From the NCBI RefSeq assembly GCF_029882185.1, contig NZ_JAOULD010000007.1, positions 1 to 57,507 on the forward strand: a stretch of 57,507 nt of DNA, given 5' to 3'. Both the position numbers and the translations under genes were made by a program. The notes beneath the pieces are model-generated. The model was not told the DNA's origin. It ran no database searches and was given only the letters and a program-made list of their open reading frames with translations. How positions within the stretch are numbered: the first letter of the stretch is position 1; the number at the start of each line of letters is the position of its first letter. Source of the DNA: Candidatus Nitrosopumilus sp. (GTDB lineage: Archaea > Thermoproteota > Nitrososphaeria > Nitrososphaerales > Nitrosopumilaceae). Below are positions 16,186-22,941 of this stretch, one piece after another.

Positions 16186-16449
16186 ATGACAGATTATGAT
16201 CCAGATGGACGTCTCTTGATTTGTAGGGCCAAACAATTAGATGATATACCTTCAAGATGTTATAATTGTGAAGGTGAAGATCTTCATCAAATAATGGAAC
16301 ATGTTGATGGTGGCAGTTGGATATGCATGACGTGTAATTTTTTGAATTCATATGAACCTGCAATGCAATTAACAAAGAATATGCCTTTCTCTATGGTGAA
16401 TCTAGGAATGGATGAAATTGTTTTTGTGGATGGTTGGAATTTTGAATGA
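16186..16449 (+). CDS. Zinc-ribbon protein, hypothetical
   Basis: The frame opens with GTG 16162 directly after the previous stop, but ATG 16186 (MTDYDPDGRLLICR) is a natural start and would give 87 residues. The protein has CYNC and CMTC about 25 residues apart, with HVDGGSWI between, which is a four-cysteine zinc ribbon. The C-terminus (MVNLGMDEIVFVDGWNFE) is acidic and beta-like. It could be a small transcription- or translation-associated zinc protein. It may share the transcript of the PEFG-CTERM gene. Confidence 0.7.
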   Translation: MTDYDPDGRLLICRAKQLDDIPSRCYNCEGEDLHQIMEHVDGGSWICMTCNFLNSYEPAMQLTKNMPFSMVNLGMDEIVFVDGWNFE

Positions 16450-16548
16450 TTGAAACAAAAACCAAGAAAATGATGGATTATGGGAAATCTTGACAAATAA
16501 TACCTCATGATTTTAGATTAATTAAGTGATATTTTCTAGAATGATTGC

Positions 16549-17367
16549 TTGAAACGAATAGGCTTGTTAGGGTGTGGTGCCATGGGTACTCAAATTGCAC
16601 TTGCAATTGATTCTGGTCAAATCCACGCAACACTTACACATGTTTTTGATGAATCAAAAGAAAAATCTGAATTATTGGTTGACAAATTAACAAACAAACC
16701 TGAAATTGTTGAAAATTCTCACTTGTTATCTTCAAATCCTGTTGACATTGTTGTTGAAGCAGCATCCCAGGATGCTGTAATGGATGTATCTTTGAGTGTT
16801 TTACAAAATAAGAAAGATCTCATGATCATGAGTGTTGGAGCACTACTTGATGAATCCATATACGATATCTTGTCTGATGCGTGCAAAGATTTCAAAAAAA
16901 CAATCTATCTCCCATCAGGTGCAATTGCAGGATTGGATGGAATAAAGTCTGTAAAGAATGAACTTGAATCAATATCAATCACTACAACAAAACATCCTCG
17001 TTCTTTAAAGGGAGCAAAGTTTTTTGAAACATCTGATATCAACTTAGATGAAATTAATACATCGACTGTAATCTTTGAAGGAATTGCAAAAGATGCTGTT
17101 TCTTTATTTCCTGCAAACATCAATGTAGCTGCATTGCTTTCTTTGACTGGAATTGGAAGTGAAAAAACTGGGGTAAAAATAGTCGCAGATCCTAATACTG
17201 ATAAAAACACTCATCATATTGTTGCTGAAGGAAAATTTGGAAAGATGACTTTTACCATTGAAAATTATCCTGATGTTAATAATCCTAAGACCAGTAGATT
17301 GGCTATATTATCTGCAATTGAGACCTTGAAAAAATATTGTTCAGATGACATTCAGATTGGTACATAA
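16549..17367 (+). CDS. nadX: L-aspartate dehydrogenase
   Basis: The 272-residue protein starts at TTG 16549 with KRIGLLGCGAMGTQIALAI, an NAD(P)-binding Rossmann GxGxMG. Family motifs follow: DIVVEAASQDAV, YLPSGAIAGLDGIKSV, and FPANINVAALLSLTGIG with the NxxATL-like stretch of aspartate dehydrogenases. It oxidises L-aspartate to iminoaspartate, the substrate of NadA. The neighbouring NadA and NadC genes complete the path to nicotinate mononucleotide. No L-aspartate oxidase (NadB) is seen in this window, so NadX likely replaces it. Confidence 0.93.
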   Translation: MKRIGLLGCGAMGTQIALAIDSGQIHATLTHVFDESKEKSELLVDKLTNKPEIVENSHLLSSNPVDIVVEAASQDAVMDVSLSVLQNKKDLMIMSVGALLDESIYDILSDACKDFKKTIYLPSGAIAGLDGIKSVKNELESISITTTKHPRSLKGAKFFETSDINLDEINTSTVIFEGIAKDAVSLFPANINVAALLSLTGIGSEKTGVKIVADPNTDKNTHHIVAEGKFGKMTFTIENYPDVNNPKTSRLAILSAIETLKKYCSDDIQIGT

Positions 17368-17559
17368 AATAAAATTTGTGTAGAAATAATCTAAGACTCA
17401 GTATTAAAAATAAAATGAATAAAGAATTACTGAAATTGAGAAAAATTGAAGTGTGAATAATACCTTCTAAAGAAAACCTCTCTGCCTACACAGATTAGAT
17501 AAAATCACGCTCAAAAAGGGGGAAATTCTTGCCACATTTGCTAGTTTTTTAGAAAATTC

Positions 17560-18567
17560 ATGTCTACTTCCCATTCTTTAAATCCTTACCAATTCCAATT
17601 TGAACTGTTTATGCTTGTACAACAATCATCAGCACTCAAAGATGAGATTCTGAGACTAAAGAAAGAAAAAGATGTGGTAATTCTAGCACACAATTATCAG
17701 ATTCCTGATGTTCAAGATGTGGCTGATTTCACTGGAGATTCTTTAGGGTTATCTAGACAAGCTGCCAAAGTTCCACAAAAAACAATTCTTTTCTGTGGTG
17801 TAAATTTCATGGCAGAAACTGCTGCAATTATTAGTCCTCAGAAAAGAGTATTACTTCCTGACTTGGAAGCTGGTTGTTCTTTATCTGATTCAATTACTGT
17901 GGATGAATTAAGAAATTGGAAAAAACAACATCTAAATGCAATAGCAGTTGGATATGTTAACACTACTGCTGAAATTAAAGCAGAGCTTGATTATTGCTGC
18001 ACATCATCAAATGCTGTCAATGTAGTTAAGGCAATTCCAGAAGACAAAGAAATTTTATTTTTGCCTGACATGTTTTTGGGCTCATATGTCGCAAAAGTGA
18101 CTGGGCGAAAAAATATGCATATTTGGGCCGGTGAGTGTCATGTGCATGCAGGAATTACCCCTGAAGATGTAACAAAGAAATTGGAATCAATGAAAGATGC
18201 TGAATTTGTCATCCATCCTGAATGTAGCTGCACTACTCCTATGATGTATGATGTTGCAGATGGAAGTTATGATAATAAAAAAGTCTCAATTCTCTCCACT
18301 GAAGGTATGCTAAATCATGTAAAAGAATCAAAAGCAAAAAATTTTGTTGTTGCAACTGAAACAGGAATATTATACAGAATGAGACAACAAAATCCAGACA
18401 AAACATTCATTCCTGCTTCTGAAAAGGCAGAATGCCAATACATGAAAATGATTACTCTTGAAAAAGTATATGATGCTTTGATAAATGAGAAAAATGTTGT
18501 TACTGTTCCAAAAGAGATTGCTGATAAAGCTCGTTTGGCTATAGATAGAATGCTTGCAATAAGTTAA
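17560..18567 (+). CDS. nadA: Quinolinate synthase
   Basis: The 335-residue protein condenses iminoaspartate with dihydroxyacetone phosphate, using a [4Fe-4S] cluster. Family motifs are VILAHNYQIPDVQDVADFTGDSL at residues 40-62 and the three cluster cysteines in FCGVNFMAET (C79), GECHVHAG and AECQYMKM. The ATG at 17560 is in frame, but a start at ATG 17611 (MLVQQSSALKDEI) would fit family lengths better. It lies 192 bases after nadX on the same strand; the gap contains no gene. Confidence 0.95.
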   Translation: MSTSHSLNPYQFQFELFMLVQQSSALKDEILRLKKEKDVVILAHNYQIPDVQDVADFTGDSLGLSRQAAKVPQKTILFCGVNFMAETAAIISPQKRVLLPDLEAGCSLSDSITVDELRNWKKQHLNAIAVGYVNTTAEIKAELDYCCTSSNAVNVVKAIPEDKEILFLPDMFLGSYVAKVTGRKNMHIWAGECHVHAGITPEDVTKKLESMKDAEFVIHPECSCTTPMMYDVADGSYDNKKVSILSTEGMLNHVKESKAKNFVVATETGILYRMRQQNPDKTFIPASEKAECQYMKMITLEKVYDALINEKNVVTVPKEIADKARLAIDRMLAIS

Positions 18568-18573
18568 CTGCGT

Positions 18574-18975
18574 GTGACTATTTTGGTTGGATTATTTTCT
18601 AGAACTCCGAAAGATCCTATTCAAAAAAAGAACGCTGAAAAATTTAAAGAGTTCAAACAACTGGCAAAACAAAAAAAATATGATGCTGCTCTGAAATCAG
18701 GTGCAGAATATATCAAAAAAGTTCCAAACAACCATGACGCATTATTTACAATGGGTGGAATTTGTTATCTGAAAAAAAAATACAAAACTGCAATTTCGTA
18801 TCTTGACAAATCTCTTGAAATTGCTACATATGATGTTGATGCATTGTTGTTAAAGGCATATTCTCATCAGAAACTCGGTGAAAACAAACGAGCAATACAG
18901 TGCTGTGAAAAAATTCAAGAAATTGATCCAAAAAACAAATCTGTATCTGAATTATTAAATCAACTAAATTCTTAG
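18574..18975 (+). CDS. TPR-repeat protein
   Basis: The 133-residue protein starts with GTG 18574, five bases after the nadA stop, so it is likely co-transcribed. Three tetratricopeptide units are visible: YDAALKSGAEYIKKVPNNHD, YKTAISYLDKSLEIATYDVD and KRAIQCCEKIQEIDPKNKS. TPR domains bind proteins. The N-terminus (TILVGLFSRTPKDP) is only weakly hydrophobic. A partner cannot be told; position between nadA and the convergent nadC is not evidence for a role in NAD synthesis. Its end overlaps nadC by four bases. Confidence 0.85.
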   Translation: MTILVGLFSRTPKDPIQKKNAEKFKEFKQLAKQKKYDAALKSGAEYIKKVPNNHDALFTMGGICYLKKKYKTAISYLDKSLEIATYDVDALLLKAYSHQKLGENKRAIQCCEKIQEIDPKNKSVSELLNQLNS

Positions 18976-19787
18976 ATTTCTAGACTCATGTCAATTCCTT
19001 TGACAGAGTTTGTTATACTTCCTACTGAAATAATGTCTACTCCTGTTTGCCCATACTTTGAAATATTTTTTGAATTGATTCCCCCTGATGCTTCAAGCAT
19101 TACTTTGTTTCTCAATTTTTGTTTTTTGAGAACTCTGATTGTTTTCTTAATTTGCGTTGGTGTAAAATTATCTAGCATAATTATACTAGCTCCTTCACTT
19201 GCAGCTAATACTGCGTCTGATGTATTTTCAACCTCTACCTCAAATGTTTTGTATTTTTTCTTTGCATTTTTAATCAAAGATAATAATGAATTCCCAACTG
19301 CGATGTGGTTGTCTTTGATCATAACCATCTCGTCTAATGTCAGTCTGTGTTTTTTACCTCCTCCAATCTCGACTGCCTCTTTGTCAAAATATCTCAGCCC
19401 TGGCGCTGTTTTTCTTGTAGCATACAATTTTGTTTTCTTTGGAATCTTTTTTACAAGAGCATCTGTTTGGGTCGCAATTCCGCTCATTCTTGCAAGTAGG
19501 TTCAATGCGGTTCTCTCACATGTTAGTATGCTGCCTGCGTTACCTGTGATTGTCATTATGGTTTGATTTTGTTTTATTTTAGAACCGTCTTTTTTCAAAA
19601 TTTTTACATTGCATCCTTTTAATCGGAAAATTTCTTTTGCGTATGCTGCTCCTGCAATAATTGCACTTTCTCGAGAAATGATTCTCACTGAAACTTTTTT
19701 CTTTGGTAATAATTTACTGGTAATGTCTCCTTTACCGATATCTTCAGCGAGAAATTGAGATAATTGTTTTTTTGAATTAAATGTCAA
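18972..19787 (-). CDS. nadC: Nicotinate-nucleotide pyrophosphorylase (quinolinate phosphoribosyltransferase)
   Basis: The 271-residue enzyme turns quinolinate and PRPP into nicotinate mononucleotide, CO2 and pyrophosphate. Visible motifs are EDIGKGDITSKLL near the N-terminus, TALNLLARMSGIATQT, ATRKTAPGLRYFDKEAV, KIGGGKKHRLTLDEMVMIKDNH and the C-terminal EASGGINSKNISKYGQTGVD with DIISVGSIT. All the substrate-binding basic residues of the family appear present. It is transcribed against nadX-nadA and ends in a four-base overlap with the TPR gene. Confidence 0.95.
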   Translation of the reverse strand: MTFNSKKQLSQFLAEDIGKGDITSKLLPKKKVSVRIISRESAIIAGAAYAKEIFRLKGCNVKILKKDGSKIKQNQTIMTITGNAGSILTCERTALNLLARMSGIATQTDALVKKIPKKTKLYATRKTAPGLRYFDKEAVEIGGGKKHRLTLDEMVMIKDNHIAVGNSLLSLIKNAKKKYKTFEVEVENTSDAVLAASEGASIIMLDNFTPTQIKKTIRVLKKQKLRNKVMLEASGGINSKNISKYGQTGVDIISVGSITNSVKGIDMSLEI

Positions 19788-19822
19788 TATAATGATAAAA
19801 TGTTAATATGATTTTAAAGATT

Positions 19823-20011
19823 TTATGTTACTTTAATTGCATATTTGCCTTTAGTTGTAATTCCTAATGTTTTTGAAATTTCTGAATTAGTTGGATCAAC
19901 AACTAACACAACTCCATTCCAATCTGGTGTCAGATCTGATGATTTGCAATTTGGACATACTTTGAGAGTTGTTACATGTTTACATTTACGGCAAGCCATC
20001 TCTCGCGCCAT
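19823..20011 (-). CDS. spt4: Transcription elongation factor Spt4 (RpoE'')
   Basis: The 62-residue zinc protein has CRKC (C7, C10) and CPNC (C19, C22), then SSDLTPDWNGVVLVVDP and a beta-hairpin ending KGKYAIKV, as in archaeal Spt4. With Spt5 it forms the universal RNA polymerase clamp-binding elongation factor. It follows rpo7 with one base between stop and start on the same strand, the conserved archaeal rpo7-spt4 pairing. Confidence 0.95.
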   Translation of the reverse strand: MAREMACRKCKHVTTLKVCPNCKSSDLTPDWNGVVLVVDPTNSEISKTLGITTKGKYAIKVT

Positions 20012-20012
20012 T

Positions 20013-20609
20013 TTAACTAGCCTCTATTTTTTTTTCCTTTGCTGGCTCTTCTTTGCCACCGCCGGCTTTCTTTATCTCTTCTGCAATCCATTCATCTGCA
20101 CCAAGGAATGGTTGTCTACATGTGATTCCTATTTTACCCATTGCAGCTGCTTTTCCTAATGATACTGCAGTAATTCTTGCACGAAGTGTAGAACCCACTT
20201 TGAGTGTTCTGCCACTTTGATTTGCTAAAATCATTCCGGATTTAACATCACTCTTTAGATAATCATCCATCACTTGTGACAAGTGAAGTAATGCATCAGT
20301 TGGACCAATTCTTACAAATGCTCCAAAGTCTGTAATGTCTACAATTTCTCCTTGAACTATTTCTTGGAGTTTTGGATAAAATGTCAAAGCTTCAAATTCG
20401 ACTTTGTGAAATGTTCCACCGTCTCCGGCAATCATCTTTCCCATTTCATCAACTTTGGCATCTAAAATCATAATGATATATCCTAAATCTGCATTAATCA
20501 TGCTCTCGTACTTTTCTTTGAGAATGTTAACTGCGGCCTTTTTGAGTGCGGTTCCAAACAAGCTTGGAGGAATCCTCACAACATCAACTAGGGTGGATAT
20601 AGAAAACAA
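20013..20609 (-). CDS. rpo7: DNA-directed RNA polymerase subunit Rpo7 (RpoE')
   Basis: The 198-residue protein has the N-terminal RNP-like domain (FSISTLVDVVRIPPSLFG, then LKEKYESMINADLGYIIMILD). A C-terminal S1/OB domain begins at IVQGEIVDITDFGAFVRIGP, with LLHLSQVMDDY. It forms the stalk of archaeal RNA polymerase with Rpo4 and binds emerging RNA. The last 20 residues are a Lys/Glu-rich tail (GGGKEEPAKEKKIEAS). It is the first gene of rpo7-spt4. It is transcribed divergently from the Mrp gene across a 149-base gap. Confidence 0.95.
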   Translation of the reverse strand: MFSISTLVDVVRIPPSLFGTALKKAAVNILKEKYESMINADLGYIIMILDAKVDEMGKMIAGDGGTFHKVEFEALTFYPKLQEIVQGEIVDITDFGAFVRIGPTDALLHLSQVMDDYLKSDVKSGMILANQSGRTLKVGSTLRARITAVSLGKAAAMGKIGITCRQPFLGADEWIAEEIKKAGGGKEEPAKEKKIEAS

Positions 20610-20727
20610 ATGTACATTTTTTCTCGAATTTCAATTTATGAATGTTTAGGTGTTTTTAGGCTCAAATTCCCAAAGGTTTTTGATATTTTTGAGATAATTG
20701 ATAATTTCTTTTGATGTCTAACTTATG

Positions 20728-20736
20728 TTTAAATAA
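20728..20736 (+). promoter_or_regulatory. TATA-like box for the Mrp/NBP35 gene
   Basis: TTTAAATAA ends 22 bases before the ATG at 20759, a typical distance for an archaeal leaderless promoter. The 149-base gap (20610-20758) separates it from the divergent rpo7 gene and must hold both promoters. A clear second box for rpo7 is harder to choose. Confidence 0.5.
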
Positions 20737-20758
20737 TGTAGACTGACTTTTTGACGCA

Positions 20759-21877
20759 ATGGTTGGTATCGATCAAGTTCTTGAAAAATTAAGTACTGTG
20801 ATTGATCCTGATTTGAAAAAAGACATCGTGTCTATGGGTATGATTAAAGACCTGGAACTTAATGACGGTAATCTCAAATTCACTCTAGAATTAACAACTC
20901 CTGCATGTCCTTTCAATGTCGAAATCGAAGATGATGTTAGAAAAGCAATTGCTGAACTTTCTGACTTGAAAAATTTTGATATGAAAGTTACTGCCAAAGT
21001 CATGGAAGGCCGTTCATTAGAAGATGATGTTGGAATGGCAACTGTCAAAAATATTATTGGTGTTGCAAGTGGAAAGGGTGGAGTAGGAAAATCAACTGTT
21101 TCATTAAATCTAGCATTAGCATTATCTCAATCTGGAGCCAAAGTTGGTCTGTTAGATGCTGATATCTACGGTCCAAGCATTCCACTAATGCTTGGAATGA
21201 AAGACGGATTTATGGAAGTTGAAGATAATAAATTACAGCCAGCAGATTCAAATGGATTAAAAGTTGTTTCATTTGGTTTCTTTGCTGATCAATCAAACCA
21301 GGCCGCAATTTATCGTGGACCAATTATTTCTGGAATATTAAAACAATTTCTTGTAGATACTAATTGGTCTGAATTAGATTATTTGATTGTGGATCTTCCT
21401 CCTGGAACTGGTGACATTCCATTAACACTTGCACAAACTATTCCAATTACAGGAATTCTTGTAGTTACAACTCCTCAAGATGTCGCAAGTGATGTTGCAG
21501 TAAAAGCAGTTTCAATGTTTGAAAAATTAAATGTTCCAATCATCGGCGTTGTTGAGAACATGAGTCACTTTATTTGTCCAAACTGTAATGACAAACATTA
21601 CATCTTTGGCGAAGGTGGCGCAAAGAAAATTAGTGAAAAATTTAACATGCCTTTCTTAGGGGAAATTCCATTAAATTCTGGAATTATGTCTGGTTCTGAC
21701 TTGGGTAAACCCATCATGATTACTAATCCTGATTCACCAAGTGCTGATGCGTTTAGGAAAAGTGCAAAAAATATTGCAGCACAATGTAGTATCCTTGCAG
21801 CTAAACTTCAAGATGAGATGGCCTCTGAAAATACTAGTGAGGATCCTGCATCTGAGGCAAGTACAAACCAATCCTGA
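20759..21877 (+). CDS. Mrp/NBP35-type iron-sulfur carrier ATPase with N-terminal MIP18 domain
   Basis: The 372-residue protein has a MIP18/DUF59 domain at residues 1-85 (VIDPDLKKDIVSMGMIKDL, then TLELTTPACPFNVEI). A deviant P-loop NTPase follows, with GVASGKGGVGKSTVS at 101-115. Further motifs are DADIYGPSIP, DLPPGTGD and a C-terminal CPNC near residue 272 that would hold a bridging cluster. The family carries or transfers Fe-S clusters to apoproteins (ApbC/NBP35). The tail from about residue 350 is Ser/Glu-rich and disordered. The next gene starts five bases downstream. Confidence 0.93.
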   Translation: MVGIDQVLEKLSTVIDPDLKKDIVSMGMIKDLELNDGNLKFTLELTTPACPFNVEIEDDVRKAIAELSDLKNFDMKVTAKVMEGRSLEDDVGMATVKNIIGVASGKGGVGKSTVSLNLALALSQSGAKVGLLDADIYGPSIPLMLGMKDGFMEVEDNKLQPADSNGLKVVSFGFFADQSNQAAIYRGPIISGILKQFLVDTNWSELDYLIVDLPPGTGDIPLTLAQTIPITGILVVTTPQDVASDVAVKAVSMFEKLNVPIIGVVENMSHFICPNCNDKHYIFGEGGAKKISEKFNMPFLGEIPLNSGIMSGSDLGKPIMITNPDSPSADAFRKSAKNIAAQCSILAAKLQDEMASENTSEDPASEASTNQS

Positions 21878-21882
21878 TTCCT

Positions 21883-22377
21883 GTGAAATTACCTGATTCT
21901 CTTAGGGACCAAATGAAAATTCCTTTAGGAATACTCTTACCTGAAAGTCATACTCAAAAAAGTGAAATTCAAAAACACCTGACAGATAATTCGTACATCA
22001 TAACTGTAGGTGATAGAACGACTGAAAAAATGATTGATTTTGGATTAATCCCTTCACTACAAATCATTGACGGACAAGAAAAGAGGGAAAAAAGAGAATC
22101 TCCTAATTTAACAAATGCAACTGAACTAACAGTTGATAATCCAGCAACTGAAATCACTCCACAAAGTGTCGATGTAATCAAAAAAGCATTTACTATGAAA
22201 TCTCCTGTGAGGATTTTTGTTAATGGTGAGGAAGATCTTTTAGTTATTCCAGTATGCATTCATGCGCCTGAAAATGCTGTTGTAATGTATGGTCAACCTC
22301 ATGAAGGTTTAGTAATTGTAAAGATTACTGCCGAAATTAGAAATAAAGTACAAACACTACTTGATTTAATGGAATAA
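21883..22377 (+). CDS. GTP-dependent dephospho-CoA kinase (DUF359 family)
   Basis: The 164-residue protein starts with GTG 21883. It has the DUF359 motifs VGDRTTEKMIDFG, SLQIIDGQEKRE and VNGEEDLLVIPVCIHAP, with MYGQPHEGLVIVKIT at the C-terminal end. DUF359 proteins were shown in archaea to phosphorylate dephospho-CoA with GTP, the last step of coenzyme A synthesis. It is probably co-transcribed with the Mrp gene, five bases upstream. Confidence rests on the conserved motif order. Confidence 0.9.
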   Translation: MKLPDSLRDQMKIPLGILLPESHTQKSEIQKHLTDNSYIITVGDRTTEKMIDFGLIPSLQIIDGQEKREKRESPNLTNATELTVDNPATEITPQSVDVIKKAFTMKSPVRIFVNGEEDLLVIPVCIHAPENAVVMYGQPHEGLVIVKITAEIRNKVQTLLDLME

Positions 22378-22384
22378 TCGGGGT

Positions 22385-22434
22385 GTGATGAGACGGTGGC
22401 TGTATGATTGATGATTACTCCACATAACCTCTGA
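22385..22434 (+). ncRNA. Probable C/D box methylation-guide sRNA
   Basis: The plus strand has box C GTGATGA (22385-22391), then a guide of about 12 bases (22392-22403). ATGA (22404-22407) could be box D' and TGATGA (22409-22414) box C'. A second guide of about 16 bases (22415-22430) precedes box D CTGA (22431-22434). GGG at 22381-22383 can pair with CCC at 22435-22437, forming the terminal stem of a kink-turn. Size, box order and stem match archaeal C/D sRNAs, which guide 2'-O-methylation of rRNA or tRNA. By the N+5 rule, the D guide would target the base pairing with A22426. The D' box is degenerate, so that guide is less sure. I could not identify the target. Confidence 0.6.
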
Positions 22435-22528
22435 CCCTATTAATTCATAATTTATAGAACCAAAATACACCAAATTTCATACAACAATTGACATTTCAAG
22501 ATAAACGCAGATTTCATGATGTAATATT

Positions 22529-22906
22529 GTGAAGCTTGATCCTGATCTTACGTTACAAATTTTAGAAAAAGTTGGTATTTACTCAAATCGATTTTCTATC
22601 ACTGAACCTCAAATTCTTCTAACCACCAAAGAAGTATTGGATGCCCCAAAAGACATGACAGAAGGTAGACGTACGTCGGCTTACAAGTATTATGGGGTGT
22701 CATATCTTCAACATAATCTTGTTTTCATTAATGTGAGAAAGATTCCAGATGAAAAAACTCTTGAGAATACCATTGTTCATGAATTGATCCATATGAGATT
22801 TCCATATCTTGCTCATGGGAAACGATTCACCAAATTGGTAAGGCAAGGGTTGAAAGGAAAAACATTTCCTCCATATAGAAAGCGAAGCAAAATCTCTGCT
22901 ATTTGA
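22529..22906 (+). CDS. SprT-like zinc metalloprotease domain protein
   Basis: The 125-residue protein begins with GTG 22529. It has the zinc-peptidase motif TIVHELIHMRFPYLAHGKRF: HExxH (HELIH) with a third histidine at HG about 10 residues on. A C-terminal basic segment (KGKTFPPYRKRSK) follows. This resembles SprT-like minimal metalloproteases. The N-terminal half contains ILLTTKEVLDAPKDM and a YKYYGVSYLQHNLVFINV stretch that may form the small beta part. Target proteins are unknown. Confidence 0.8.
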   Translation: MKLDPDLTLQILEKVGIYSNRFSITEPQILLTTKEVLDAPKDMTEGRRTSAYKYYGVSYLQHNLVFINVRKIPDEKTLENTIVHELIHMRFPYLAHGKRFTKLVRQGLKGKTFPPYRKRSKISAI

Positions 22907-22941
22907 TTTATATTTACAGGATTTGGCAAGCTGAATATACT

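Noticed and set aside
16164-17510. 13-base direct repeat GATAAAATCACGC at 16164 and 17498
   Set aside because: A shared 13-mer is expected by chance many times in a 57 kb AT-rich window, and the sites have no common context.
17368-17559. Possible short gene or RNA in the nadX-nadA gap
   Set aside because: The only frame is 13 codons long and the TGTGTAG/CTACACA inverted repeat is too far apart (about 110 bases) to be convincing. I see nothing supportable there.
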